From NCBI RefSeq assembly GCF_014323725.1, contig NZ_JABVED010000005.1:62001-126000 (forward strand): DNA of 64,000 bases, read 5' to 3'. Positions within the stretch are counted from its first letter, which is position 1; each line of letters begins with the position of its first letter. Below are positions 44,479-53,560 of the stretch, piece by piece. Position numbers and translations under genes: made by a program. The stretch is from Actinokineospora xionganensis. Its GTDB lineage: Bacteria; Actinomycetota; Actinomycetes; Mycobacteriales; Pseudonocardiaceae. Below the pieces are notes generated by a model that saw only the letters and a program-made list of their open reading frames with translations, searched no databases and was not told the origin of the DNA.

Positions 44479-44502
44479 TTCAAGCTCCCCCGGTCGGGGT
44501 AT
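44477..44502 (+). promoter_or_regulatory. Possible SigF-type promoter of the HATPase gene
   Basis: GGGTAT (44497-44502) preceded, 16 bases upstream, by GATT (44477-44480), one mismatch from GTTT. It lies 68 bases before the ATG at 44570. Confidence 0.45.
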
Positions 44503-44569
44503 CTCAGAGCGAGTGCACCCCCAGGCCCACTGGGAGGGTGGTGCGTGGACTCCAGCAAGGGGCGGCGAG

Positions 44570-45007
44570 ATGGTGGATGACCGGGCAGAGTTAGTCGCCC
44601 GCCTTCCGCCGACCACCCGGTCGGCGGGTGAGGCACGCGACTTCGTCAGCATGGCCCTGCGGTCCTGGGCGTGTGACGAGGCGCTCACCGCCGACGTCGT
44701 CCTCGCCACCTCCGAGCTGGTCACGAACGCGATGGAACACGGGCGCGGCGAGATCACCGTCGACCTGCGGCTGATCGAAAGCCGCGTCCTCCTGCGAGTA
44801 CGCGACGAAGGACCAGGCGCGCCCGTCAGCGGGGACCGGGACCTGCTGGCCCCGCGCAGCCGGGGGCTGACCATCGTCGAAGCATTGAGCACGGCGTGGG
44901 GCTGGCAGCTCGCCCCAGGCGGGAAGTGGGTGTGGGCGGAGTTCCCCTTCGTTCCCGCGGGCTCGCCGGTCGCGTCGGTCCACTCGCGTCCGCCCGCACA
45001 CCACTGA
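44570..45007 (+). CDS. ATP-binding regulator (RsbW/SpoIIAB-like HATPase_c_2)
   Basis: 145 residues. N-box ATSELVTNAMEHGRGEI, G1 box RVRDEGPGAPV and G2 box SRGLTIVEALSTAWGW are all present, so ATP binding is expected; more complete than the SigF-linked anti-sigma. Probably a serine kinase acting on a STAS antagonist, or an anti-sigma factor for another sigma. ATG at 44570 preceded by AAGGGGCGG; upstream in-frame GTG codons are possible starts. Converges with the PHP gene with a 3-base gap. Confidence 0.85.
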   Translation: MVDDRAELVARLPPTTRSAGEARDFVSMALRSWACDEALTADVVLATSELVTNAMEHGRGEITVDLRLIESRVLLRVRDEGPGAPVSGDRDLLAPRSRGLTIVEALSTAWGWQLAPGGKWVWAEFPFVPAGSPVASVHSRPPAHH

Positions 45008-45010
45008 TAG

Positions 45011-46021
45011 TTATTTCCGCGCGGCGATCCGGGCCAGGAAGTCGTCCGCCGTCAGGGTATTGACGACCCTCTCCGCCCCGATGCCACACTCCTCGGCGCG
45101 TTCGCAGCCGAAGGGCAGCCAGTCGAGTTGGCCGGGCGCGTGGGCGTCGGTGTCGACGGCAAAATCGCAGCCCAGTTCGGCGGCCAGGCGCAGCAGCCTG
45201 CGCGGCGGGTCCAGGCGCTCCGGGCGGGAGTTGATCTCCACGGCCACCCCGTACTCGACGCAGGCGGCGAAGACCGACTCGGCGTCGAAGGTGGACTCCG
45301 GCCTGCCGCGGCCGGTGATCAGCCTGCCGGTGCAGTGGCCCAGTACATCGGTGTGCGGGTTGGCCACGGCCGTGAGCATCCGCTCGGTCATCTCCGCCTT
45401 CGGCATGCGCAGCTTCGAGTGCACGCTGGCCACCACGACATCGACCTCCGCGAGCAACTCGTCGGTCTGGTCGAGACCGCCGTCGAGCAGGATGTCGACC
45501 TCGATACCGGTCAGGATCAGGAACGGCGCCAGCTCCACGTTCAGCTCGGCCACCACCTCCAGCTGCCTGCGCAGCCGCTCGGCGCTGAGCCCGTTCGCGA
45601 CCTTGAGCCGGGGGGAGTGGTCGGTCAGCGCCATCCACTCGTGGCCGAGCGCGATCGCCGCCTCGGCCATCTCCCGGATCGGGCTGCCGCCGTCGGACCA
45701 GTCCGAGTGCGTGTGGCAGTCGCCGCGCAGGGCGGCCCGCAGCTGGGCGCCGCCCGCGACCGGAGACTGGGCGCCCTCGGTCAGTTTCGTGAGGTATCCG
45801 GGCTCACCGCCCGTCACCGCTTCGGTGATGGCGGCGGCGGTGGACTTGCCGATACCGGGCAACGCGGTCAGCGTGCCCGCCTTGACCCGTTTGTCCAGTT
45901 CCCCGGCGGGCAGGTCGGCGACGATCGCGGCGGCTTTGCGGAACGCCCGCACCTTGTAGGTCGGCTCGCCCGACCGCTCCAGGAACAGCGCGATCTGCTT
46001 CAGGGCGGCGACGGGATCCAT
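45011..46021 (-). CDS. PHP-domain protein with helix-hairpin-helix (PolX-like, no polymerase domain)
   Basis: 336 residues. Residues about 1-75 resemble the PolX N-terminal HhH domain (YKVRAFRKAAAIVADLP; LPGIGKSTAAAI). A PHP phosphoesterase domain follows with DCHTHSDWSDGG, ALTDHSPRLKVANG, GIEVDIL, NPHTDVLGH and TDAHAPGQL, giving a full metal-binding set. The polymerase palm found between these parts in bacterial PolX is missing. Possible 3'-5' exonuclease or AP-endonuclease role in repair; phosphatase activity is also possible. ATG at 46021. Divergent from the acyl-CoA dehydrogenase gene. Confidence 0.85.
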   Translation of the reverse strand: MDPVAALKQIALFLERSGEPTYKVRAFRKAAAIVADLPAGELDKRVKAGTLTALPGIGKSTAAAITEAVTGGEPGYLTKLTEGAQSPVAGGAQLRAALRGDCHTHSDWSDGGSPIREMAEAAIALGHEWMALTDHSPRLKVANGLSAERLRRQLEVVAELNVELAPFLILTGIEVDILLDGGLDQTDELLAEVDVVVASVHSKLRMPKAEMTERMLTAVANPHTDVLGHCTGRLITGRGRPESTFDAESVFAACVEYGVAVEINSRPERLDPPRRLLRLAAELGCDFAVDTDAHAPGQLDWLPFGCERAEECGIGAERVVNTLTADDFLARIAARK

Positions 46022-46095
46022 CTCCCCAATTAACCATCAGCGGGCGACAGTCGCGACCCACCACTAGCGTTCGATGGGTCGAAAGGAACACCTCC

Positions 46096-48096
46096 ATGGA
46101 CATACCGGCCACCGCGCCCGTCGACCCGTCCGCGCTGACCGACCTGCTCGACGGGCGGTGGGCACACGTCCGCCGCGACGCCCGCGTCCGGATGTCCGAG
46201 CTGCCCGCACCGCCGGTCGACATCCCCACCGAGGAGCACCGCGCCCAAGTCCTCGACTCGCTGCGCGCGCTGGTCGCCTCCGGGTACCCGCGCGCCGGGT
46301 TCCCCAAGGAGTACGGCGGTGAGGCCGACACCGGTGCCGCACTCACCGCGTTCGAGATGCTCGGCTTCGGCGACCTGTCGGTGATGGTCAAGGCGGGCGT
46401 GCAGTGGGGCCTGTTCGGCGGGGCCGTGGAGGCGCTGGGCACCGATACCCATCACGAGCGCTACCTGCGCGCGATCATGGAACTCGACCTGCCCGGTTGC
46501 TTCGCCATGACCGAGACCGGGCACGGCTCCGACGTGCAGCACCTGCGCACCACCGCCACCTACGACCCGGCGACCGGTGAGTTCGTCGTCCACACGCCCC
46601 ACGAGGGCGCCCGCAAGGAGTACATCGGCAACGCGGCCCGCGACGGCAGGATGGCCGTCGTCTTCGCCCAGCTGGTCACCGGCGGCGAGACCCACGGCGT
46701 GCACGCGCTCCTGGTGCCGATCCGCACCGACACCGGCGAGCCCGCTCCCGGCGTGCGGATCGAGGACTGCGGGCGCAAGGCAGGCCTCAACGGCGTCGAC
46801 AACGGCAGGCTCTGGTTCGACAACGTGCGGGTGCCCCGCGCCGCCCTGCTCAACCGCTACGGCGACGTGGCCGCCGACGGCACCTACAGCAGCCCGATCG
46901 ACGGCGACTCCAAGCGGTTCTTCACCATGCTCGGCACCCTCATCCGCGGCCGGATCAGCGTCGCGGGCGCCGCGGGCAGCGCGACGAAGACGGCGCTGAA
47001 GATCGCCGTGCGCTACGCGCAGGTCCGCCGCCAGTTCGACAACCCGGAGACAGGGGAGGAGGTCGTCCTCCTCGACTACCTCGCCCACCAGCGCAAGCTG
47101 CTGCCCGCCCTGGCGACCACCTACGGCCTGCACTTCGCCCAGGAGGAACTCGTCACCACCCTGCACGAGCGCCGGACCGACGCCGACGACCGCGCGCAGC
47201 GCGAACTCGAATCGCGGGCGGCGGGCATCAAGGCGATCGCCACCTGGCACGCCACCAGGACCGTGCAGACCTGCCGGGAGGCCTGCGGGGGCGCGGGCTA
47301 CCTCGCGGAGAACCGGCTGCCCGGCATCAAGGCCGACACCGACGTGTTCACGACCTTCGAGGGCGACAACACCGTCCTGCTCCAACTGGTCGCGAAAGGC
47401 CTGCTCACCGGCTACCAGCAGCACCTGCACGAACTCGGCAGCACGGGCATGGCCCGGTTCATCACCGACCAGGTCGTCGGGACCGTCATCGAGCGCACCG
47501 CCGCGCGTGGGCTTATCGAGCGGCTCATCAACGCGGTCACACCCCAAGACGAGGAGACCGACCTCCTGGAGCGCGGCTGGCACCTCAAGCTGTTCGAGGA
47601 CCGGGAGAAACACGTCCTCGACACCCTCGCCCGGAGGCTGCGTCGGGCGGGAGAGGAGGACGCGGACTCCTTCGCCATCTTCAATCGTGCGCAAGACCAC
47701 GTGCTGCGCGCGGCCCGGGTCCACATCGACCGGGTGGTCCTTGAGGCTTTTGTCGCCGCCATCGACCGCAGCACCGACGAGGCTGTCACGGAGTTGCTCG
47801 AACGGCTCTGCGATCTGCACGTGCTCAGCAACATCGAGGCCGACCTCGACTGGTTCCTCGGCCACGGTCGCCTCACCACCGCCCGGGCCAAGGCTGTGAC
47901 CAGCGCGGTCAACGAACTCTGCGCCCATCTGCGACCGCACGCGGACACTCTGGTCGAGGCCTTCGCCATTCCTGACAGCATGGTCGGCGCCCCTATCGCG
48001 CTCGGCGCCGAACGCGACCGCCAGGACGCCCAGCGGTCCTACGAGGCTCGGGAACTACCCCGTATGGAGGACTCCGAAGAAGCTGTGACACCGTGA
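46096..48096 (+). CDS. Acyl-CoA dehydrogenase family protein, acyl-CoA oxidase type
   Basis: 666 residues, far longer than the 380-400 of simple acyl-CoA dehydrogenases and close to peroxisomal acyl-CoA oxidases. N-terminal helical domain, FAMTETGHGSDVQHLRTTAT as the FAD/substrate motif near 140-157, VRYAQVRRQFDNPETG, and VFTTFEGDNTVLLQLVAKGLL, the oxidase-type catalytic Glu region. The C-terminal domain (about 470-640) matches the oxidase C-domain. Would oxidise acyl-CoA to enoyl-CoA with electrons going to oxygen or a flavoprotein. ATG at 46096 preceded by GAAAGGA. Single gene. Confidence 0.9.
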   Translation: MDIPATAPVDPSALTDLLDGRWAHVRRDARVRMSELPAPPVDIPTEEHRAQVLDSLRALVASGYPRAGFPKEYGGEADTGAALTAFEMLGFGDLSVMVKAGVQWGLFGGAVEALGTDTHHERYLRAIMELDLPGCFAMTETGHGSDVQHLRTTATYDPATGEFVVHTPHEGARKEYIGNAARDGRMAVVFAQLVTGGETHGVHALLVPIRTDTGEPAPGVRIEDCGRKAGLNGVDNGRLWFDNVRVPRAALLNRYGDVAADGTYSSPIDGDSKRFFTMLGTLIRGRISVAGAAGSATKTALKIAVRYAQVRRQFDNPETGEEVVLLDYLAHQRKLLPALATTYGLHFAQEELVTTLHERRTDADDRAQRELESRAAGIKAIATWHATRTVQTCREACGGAGYLAENRLPGIKADTDVFTTFEGDNTVLLQLVAKGLLTGYQQHLHELGSTGMARFITDQVVGTVIERTAARGLIERLINAVTPQDEETDLLERGWHLKLFEDREKHVLDTLARRLRRAGEEDADSFAIFNRAQDHVLRAARVHIDRVVLEAFVAAIDRSTDEAVTELLERLCDLHVLSNIEADLDWFLGHGRLTTARAKAVTSAVNELCAHLRPHADTLVEAFAIPDSMVGAPIALGAERDRQDAQRSYEARELPRMEDSEEAVTP

Positions 48097-48230
48097 TCGA
48101 GGATCGGGTAGTCCTGGCCAGGAAAGGCCCGTATCCTGGACACTGACACCCCCACTGCGGGGTGCCCGCCGGGTCCGGCGGCAACCGTGATCGCCCGGCG
48201 CCCGCGACCGCTGTGCCGGAGGAGGAAAAT

Positions 48231-48635
48231 ATGCCACTCTCCGAGCACGAGCAGCGACTGCTCGACCAGATCGAGCGCGCTCTCTACGCCGAGGATCCCA
48301 AGTTCGCCTCCACTGTCCGAGGTGCTCGTCTACGCAAGCCGTCCCGACGGCGCAGGCTGCAGGGCATCGCCCTGTTCGTCCTGGGCGTTGCGCTCCTTGT
48401 GATCGGTGTGATGCTGCCGTTCAAACCGGCGGGTATCCCAGTGGTGAGCCTGCTCGGCTTCCTGGTGATGTTCGTCGGCGCTCTGCTCACGCTGACGGCC
48501 CTGCGACACGGCGGCGACGCCGCGTCGGAAGAGGGCGAAGGCCAGCGTCCGCCAGGCGGCGAGTCCGCCCACCGGCGCAGTTCGTTCTCGCAAAGGATGG
48601 AAGAGCGCTTCAAGAAGCGCTTCGACGGCGAGTAG
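48231..48635 (+). CDS. DUF3040 membrane protein
   Basis: 134 residues. PLSEHEQRLLDQIERALYAEDPKFA is the DUF3040 opening, followed by two transmembrane helices (about 45-64 and 68-90) and a charged cytoplasmic tail ending KKRFDGE. Conserved in actinobacteria, commonly close to the dcw cluster as here; function unknown. ATG at 48231 has GGAGGAGG with ideal spacing. Confidence 0.9.
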   Translation: MPLSEHEQRLLDQIERALYAEDPKFASTVRGARLRKPSRRRRLQGIALFVLGVALLVIGVMLPFKPAGIPVVSLLGFLVMFVGALLTLTALRHGGDAASEEGEGQRPPGGESAHRRSSFSQRMEERFKKRFDGE

Positions 48636-48680
48636 CGAGTAGGGGTGCCGCCTCGCTGTTGAGGCAGCACAAAGCTTCGG

Positions 48681-48710
48681 GTGGTCCTGGGACTTCGGTC
48701 CCTCGGCCAC
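48681..48710. terminator. UUCG-capped hairpin between convergent genes
   Basis: GGGAC-TTCG-GTCCC (48689-48702), with GTGG/CCAC outside, 45 bases after the DUF3040 stop and 41 bases from the tgpA stop. A likely shared terminator. Confidence 0.65.
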
Positions 48711-48730
48711 CTTCGCTTTGTCCAGGCTCG

Positions 48731-48772
48731 TAGCGCTTGGTGCGGCGTGGCTAGCGCTTGGTGCGGCGTGGC
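48731..48772. repeat. 21-bp exact tandem duplication at the tgpA stop codon
   Basis: TAGCGCTTGGTGCGGCGTGGC occurs twice in a row (48731-48751, 48752-48772). The tgpA stop codon spans the junction (48751-48753), so the duplication has produced a spare copy of the gene's last codons beyond the stop. Confidence 0.8.
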
Positions 48773-51135
48773 CGCATCACTGAGCGAGGTAGCAGCCGGG
48801 CCTTCCAAGGCAACGGTGCGGTGCGCCGCAGGCCGCTGACGACCTCGTCGAAGGCCTGCGCCAGCGCCGGGTCTTCGGTCCGCCCGCCGTACCAGGACCG
48901 CTCCACCGAGCTCACCACGGTCCGAAGCGCCTGTTTGCCGCCCTCGTCGAGGTTGTGCTCCCGCGACAGCCTGCGCGCGGCGGTGCGGACTGTGTCGGCA
49001 TCGGACATCGACGCCCCCCGGTCCCAGGACTCCGCCATCAGCTCGGTCCACGCCGCGCTCGCCGAGGACGCGGTGCCTGCGAGCACCGCGTGCCTGCGAT
49101 CGTGGCGCCACCACTCCCTGAGCGACGCGGGCACAGTCGCGGCCACGAGCACCAGGACCAGCACGGCCAGCCACCAGGACAGGATGGACGCGAGGAAGAA
49201 CACCGTCAGCGTGCCGAGTGCCGCCACGACCGGCACGGCGAACCGAAGCAGGTCGCGCCTGACGTGCGCGATCGCCATCACCGCGACGAGAAGCAGCGCG
49301 CAGATCAACGCCGCGTAGAGCTGCCAAGGGATCGACCACGACCCCTGTCCGGGGGTCGGAGCCTCGCCCGCGGTGTCCGGGCGGTCCTCGGGGTTCTGCT
49401 GAGCCGACGTGCTCGGGTTCGCGGACTCCGACGGCGCGGCGGACTCCGAGGTGGGAGTCGACGTCTCCGTGTTCGGGTCGCTGGTCGTGTACGGCGCCTC
49501 GTACGTGCGGCCGTCCGACAGCGGAGTCGGGTCGAACGTCACCCAGCCCTGGGCCGGGAAGAACACCTCGACCCACGCGTGCGCGTCCTGCGTCGTGATC
49601 GACCGGTAGTCGCCGGACTGGAAGCCTGCCGTGTAGCCGATCGCGACCCGCGACGGGATGCCCGCGGCGCGCGCGAGGAGCGCCATCGCCGAGGCGTACT
49701 GCTCGCAGTACCCGATCTTCGAGCGAAACAGGAACTCCTTGAGCGCGTCCTCGTCGCTGGAGGTCCCGGTCTGCGTCTTGTACTCGAACCCGTTGGACCG
49801 CTCGAAGTGCTTCTGCAGCGCCAGCGCCTTGTCGAACATCGTCGTCTTGCTGTCGGTGATCTGCTTCGCGAGCGCCACGACCTCCGGGTCGATGCCCTCG
49901 GCGGTCAGGTAGACCGAGTCGATCTCGCCGAAGTCGTACCCGGCCAGCCGCAGGTCGGCCGCCGTGGGCTGACTCATGTCGGCCTCTTCGACATAGGTGG
50001 GCAGCTTGCGCGGGTTGCGCGAATAGACCATGCCGCCGCTCTGGTCGTAGAACAAGCCCTTCGGGATGTCCCGGAGCTTGCGCGGGATCCCGTAGACCGG
50101 AGCCCACAGGTCCTGGGAGTTGATCGGCTCGATGGAGATCCGGGTGATCGTGCCGCCGCCGTCGTCACCGGGGGCGGGCGGCAGGTCGCTGTCGGCCGGG
50201 ATGTCGTCGGGCAGGGCGTCGGCGGCGGTCCAGCCACCGTTGCTGTCGTAGCGGGGCAGCGTCATCGCGCGCAGGTAGCGGCCTTCGTTGCCCAGTCCCC
50301 GCACGCGGAACAGTTCGACGTTCGTTCCCTGGTCGAGCATGCCGCGCAGCGCCGTGAACGGCTTGAGGGCCAGGCCGCCGCCACCGCCGCCGCCGCTCCC
50401 GCCCGGGAGACCGCCGACCGTGCCGATGCCGGTGACCACCACGCCGGCGAGCAGGCCCAGGACCAACGCGGAGGACACCATCGCCGTCGGCGAGCCGAAC
50501 GCCGTCGCCGTGTCCGGCAGCGCGGGCCGGTTGCGCCACTGCTGGTGGCGGTGGGCGCCGTCGACGGCCAGCAACAGCGCGAACGAGGTCGCGCCGAGCA
50601 CGAAGGACCACCAGGGCAGCAACTCGTCGGCCAGGGACGCGGGCACGGCGTAGACGCAGAGCAGCACGAGGCCACACGCGGCGGGGGCGCCCGCGGAGAC
50701 CGCGAGCGTGTCGACGAGGACCGCGACCAACCCGATCGCGATCACCACGAGACAGAGCATGGGCGTTGACGCCGGCACCGGCGGGACACCGGTCTGCACC
50801 GCGTCGACGGACTTGCGGAGCACCTCGCCGAGTTCGGCGAACGCCGACGGGCCGGGGATCACCCCGAGGATTCCGCTGTGGGTGAACAGGGCCACGACCA
50901 GGAACAGCAGCGCGACCATCTGCGCGAGACCGACGACGAGGGTCGGGGTCCGGATCGCCCGCAGCGCCAAGCCGGTCGCCGTCACCACGATCACCGCGAT
51001 ACCCGCGTAGCCCAGCCAGCGCATCCCGTCGATCACGCCCGCCAGCGCGCTGGAGGCGCACAGCGTCGTGATGGCGGCGATCACCGGGGTGACCGTCACC
51101 GACCACTGCGCCTGTGGAGTCGTCTGCTCGCTCAT
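48751..51135 (-). CDS. TgpA-like transmembrane transglutaminase-domain protein
   Basis: 794 residues. N-terminal bundle of about six hydrophobic helices (to about 245) after a Gly-rich linker, an extracytoplasmic transglutaminase-like domain (about 400-545) with catalytic Cys in IGYCEQYASAM, His in TQDAHAWVEVF and Asp in FDPTPLSDG, a Ser/Thr/Pro linker, one further transmembrane pair, then a cytoplasmic C-terminal domain. Matches DUF3488/DUF4129-type TgpA proteins. Last gene of moxR-DUF58-tgpA. Probably crosslinks or cleaves an envelope protein. ATG at 51135. Confidence 0.92.
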   Translation of the reverse strand: MSEQTTPQAQWSVTVTPVIAAITTLCASSALAGVIDGMRWLGYAGIAVIVVTATGLALRAIRTPTLVVGLAQMVALLFLVVALFTHSGILGVIPGPSAFAELGEVLRKSVDAVQTGVPPVPASTPMLCLVVIAIGLVAVLVDTLAVSAGAPAACGLVLLCVYAVPASLADELLPWWSFVLGATSFALLLAVDGAHRHQQWRNRPALPDTATAFGSPTAMVSSALVLGLLAGVVVTGIGTVGGLPGGSGGGGGGGLALKPFTALRGMLDQGTNVELFRVRGLGNEGRYLRAMTLPRYDSNGGWTAADALPDDIPADSDLPPAPGDDGGGTITRISIEPINSQDLWAPVYGIPRKLRDIPKGLFYDQSGGMVYSRNPRKLPTYVEEADMSQPTAADLRLAGYDFGEIDSVYLTAEGIDPEVVALAKQITDSKTTMFDKALALQKHFERSNGFEYKTQTGTSSDEDALKEFLFRSKIGYCEQYASAMALLARAAGIPSRVAIGYTAGFQSGDYRSITTQDAHAWVEVFFPAQGWVTFDPTPLSDGRTYEAPYTTSDPNTETSTPTSESAAPSESANPSTSAQQNPEDRPDTAGEAPTPGQGSWSIPWQLYAALICALLLVAVMAIAHVRRDLLRFAVPVVAALGTLTVFFLASILSWWLAVLVLVLVAATVPASLREWWRHDRRHAVLAGTASSASAAWTELMAESWDRGASMSDADTVRTAARRLSREHNLDEGGKQALRTVVSSVERSWYGGRTEDPALAQAFDEVVSGLRRTAPLPWKARLLPRSVMRPRRTKR

Positions 51136-51184
51136 CGCCCGACCCCCCGGGTGCTCTCAACCATGGCTCTGCCGTCCACTGTGC

Positions 51185-52450
51185 TCACTGGCCGAACCCC
51201 GCGATCATGCTGTCGCCCCGCTTGGAGCTGTTGCGGCAGACGCTGCCCCACACGCCTGCCATCGGGGTGTCCGGGCGGGCGATCGTCACGCCCCACCCCG
51301 CCGCGGTCAGCAGCGTGGCCGTGCCGTGCGGATCGGCTTCCGGCCCCTCGGCCGAACCCCAGGCCGAGGTGTCGAGCAGGACCGCGAGGCTGCGCGTCCC
51401 CCGGGTCCGGTACCTGATCAACTGGCCCACCGACTCCGGGGTCGCCGCGCCGATGATCGCGATCAGCTCCTGGCCGTGGCCCGGGTCCGCCGGGCAGTTG
51501 ATCTCCCGCTGGTGGATCGGCTGCAGCGCGGCGAGCGCGTCCAGCACGGCGTTGTCGCTGTGGCTGCCGTCGCCCGCGTCGCTCACCAGGACACTGCCGG
51601 TCTCGGTCACCAGGCGGATCTGCTGGCCGTAGCGGTGCAGGTGCACGCAGATGCTGGCGGCGAACGACACCGCCCACTCCAGGCTGGATCTCGCCCCGGT
51701 GCCGCGGTGTCCGGACACCCGGTGGTCGAGCAGCACGGTCGTGCCGCCGCGCCACGGGCTCTCCTCCACCCGGACCATCATCTCGTCGCGCTTGGCCGTT
51801 GAACGCCAGTGGACTTTGCGCAGGTCATCGCCCTGCCGGTAGGGGCGCACGATCGCGTCGTCCTCGCCGTGACCCGCGTTGAGCCGGATCGAGCCGTCGT
51901 CGCCCGAGCCCAGACCGGAGCCGCCCGGGACGCCGCTGAGCGGCACGACCCTGGGCACCACGACCAGCCGTGACGTCCGCGCCAGCTCGCGTTCGAACTC
52001 GGCGAGACCGAACGGGTCGGTGATCGTGGCCTTGAGCGGCCCGAGCTGCTGGATGCCGCGCAGCATCGGCTGCACCGCGTACCGCAGCTGCGTGCCGGTG
52101 TGCCGGGGCAGATGCTCGATGACGAACCGGGGCTTGCCGCCGAGCGCGTAGGGCACGCCATCGGAGATGAGCAGCCCGCCGGTGGGCAGCCTGCCCGTGC
52201 TGCGGACTGTCAGCGCCACCTCGGCGCGCCCGCCGACGGGGACGCGCGCGGGGTTGATGTGACGCTCGGCGTGCAGACCGACCCTGGCCACGGCTGTTAT
52301 CAGGCAGACGATCAGCGGAAGCGCCACCACGAACACCGCGACCCGGAGCAGGTCACGCTCGTTGAGCACCACAGAACACAGCGCGGCGGCGATCCCCGCG
52401 GCCAGCAGACACCGGCCCCGCGTGGTCAGCCCCGACAGCGCACCGCGCAT
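51185..52450 (-). CDS. DUF58 protein (vWA-like, MoxR partner)
   Basis: 421 residues. Two N-terminal transmembrane helices (about 12-52), a beta-rich extracytoplasmic-type region, and the DUF58 signature PYRQGDDLRKVHWRSTAKRDEMMVR near 200-224, then a vWA-like fold containing TTVLLDHRVSG. DUF58 proteins work with MoxR ATPases in metal-dependent assembly or stress responses. ATG at 52450 follows AGGAG; 9 bases separate it from moxR. tgpA follows after 49 bases. Confidence 0.92.
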   Translation of the reverse strand: MRGALSGLTTRGRCLLAAGIAAALCSVVLNERDLLRVAVFVVALPLIVCLITAVARVGLHAERHINPARVPVGGRAEVALTVRSTGRLPTGGLLISDGVPYALGGKPRFVIEHLPRHTGTQLRYAVQPMLRGIQQLGPLKATITDPFGLAEFERELARTSRLVVVPRVVPLSGVPGGSGLGSGDDGSIRLNAGHGEDDAIVRPYRQGDDLRKVHWRSTAKRDEMMVRVEESPWRGGTTVLLDHRVSGHRGTGARSSLEWAVSFAASICVHLHRYGQQIRLVTETGSVLVSDAGDGSHSDNAVLDALAALQPIHQREINCPADPGHGQELIAIIGAATPESVGQLIRYRTRGTRSLAVLLDTSAWGSAEGPEADPHGTATLLTAAGWGVTIARPDTPMAGVWGSVCRNSSKRGDSMIAGFGQ

Positions 52451-52459
52451 GGACCACTC

Positions 52460-53560
52460 CTACTGACGGCCGCGAGCGGCCCATTGCGCGCTCGGCTCCG
52501 CCTGCGGGACCGGCACGCGCTGGATCAGACCGCGGATGAGCTCGGCGGGGGACCGGCGCGCGGCCTGCGCCTCCGGGGTGAGGTTGAGCCGGTGCGCCAG
52601 AACCGGGATCGCCACCAGGTGGATGTCGTCGGGCACCACGTAGTCGCGGCCGGACAGCGCCGCCTGCGCCCGCGCGGCCCGCACCAGGTGCAGCGTCGAG
52701 CGGGGGGAGGCGCCGACCCGGATCTCCGAGAGCCTGCGCGTCGCCGATACGAGCTCGACGGCGTAGCGGCGCACCTCATGGGCGATCTGGACGCCGCGGA
52801 CGGTCTCGATCAGACCGCGGACCTGGTCGGCGTCCGACACCGGCTTGAGCGTCTTGAACACGTCGTGGCCCGCGTGCTCGTCGACCATCGCCAGCTCGGC
52901 CTGCGGGTCCGGGTAGCCGATCGACACGCGCGCAGTGAAGCGGTCGCGCTGCGCCTCGGGGAGAGCGTAGGTGCCCTCCATCTCGATCGGGTTCTGGGTG
53001 GCGATCACCATGAACGGCGACTGCAGTTCGAAGGTCTTGCCGTCGACCGTGACCTGCTGCTCTTCCATGCACTCCAGCAGCGCGGACTGGGTCTTCGGCG
53101 AGGCGCGGTTGATCTCGTCGCCCACGACGATGTTCGCGAACACCGGCCCGGGGCGGAACTCGAACTCGTTGGTCTGCCGGTTGAAGATCGACACCCCGGT
53201 GACGTCGCTGGGCAGCAGGTCGGGGGTGAACTGGATTCGGCTCACGGAGCAGTCGATGGACCGCGCGAGCGCCTTGGCCAGCGACGTCTTGCCGACGCCG
53301 GGCACGTCCTCGACCAGCAGGTGCCCTTCGGCGAGCAGCGTGACCAGCGCGATCCGCACCACCTCGGGCTTGCCGACCAGCACCCGTTCCACGTTCGCGG
53401 CGATCCGCTGCGCGCAGACATGCAGTTCGTCGAGCCTGCCGGACCGCAGCCCGTCCTGCTGGCCCGCGTACCCGGAGATCGGCCCCAACTGCGGCTCTTG
53501 CCCTTGGCCGCCGCCGAAAGGGGGATGCCCAGGCAGAGCGGCGGGGGAACTTGACGTCAC
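52460..53560 (-). CDS. moxR: MoxR-family AAA+ ATPase
   Basis: 366 residues. Walker A VEDVPGVGKTSLAKALA near 84-100, Walker B ANIVVGDEINRASPKTQ, sensor 1 VIATQNPIEMEGTY, and the C-terminal lid with ALSGRDYVVPDDI. Chaperone-like ATPase that assembles or activates partner proteins, here most likely the vWA/DUF58 and TgpA products encoded downstream. GTG at 53560 has AGGAGG 5 bases before. First gene of the operon; its promoter must lie in the long gap up to mraZ. Confidence 0.93.
   Translation of the reverse strand: MTSSSPAALPGHPPFGGGQGQEPQLGPISGYAGQQDGLRSGRLDELHVCAQRIAANVERVLVGKPEVVRIALVTLLAEGHLLVEDVPGVGKTSLAKALARSIDCSVSRIQFTPDLLPSDVTGVSIFNRQTNEFEFRPGPVFANIVVGDEINRASPKTQSALLECMEEQQVTVDGKTFELQSPFMVIATQNPIEMEGTYALPEAQRDRFTARVSIGYPDPQAELAMVDEHAGHDVFKTLKPVSDADQVRGLIETVRGVQIAHEVRRYAVELVSATRRLSEIRVGASPRSTLHLVRAARAQAALSGRDYVVPDDIHLVAIPVLAHRLNLTPEAQAARRSPAELIRGLIQRVPVPQAEPSAQWAARGRQ

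Noticed and set aside
46030-47940. 636-codon minus-strand frame opposite the acyl-CoA oxidase-type gene
   Set aside because: Shadow frame; every recognisable motif is on the plus strand.
51132-51755. 207-codon minus-strand frame overlapping the DUF58 gene in another frame
   Set aside because: It lies entirely on DUF58/TgpA coding sequence with no features of its own.
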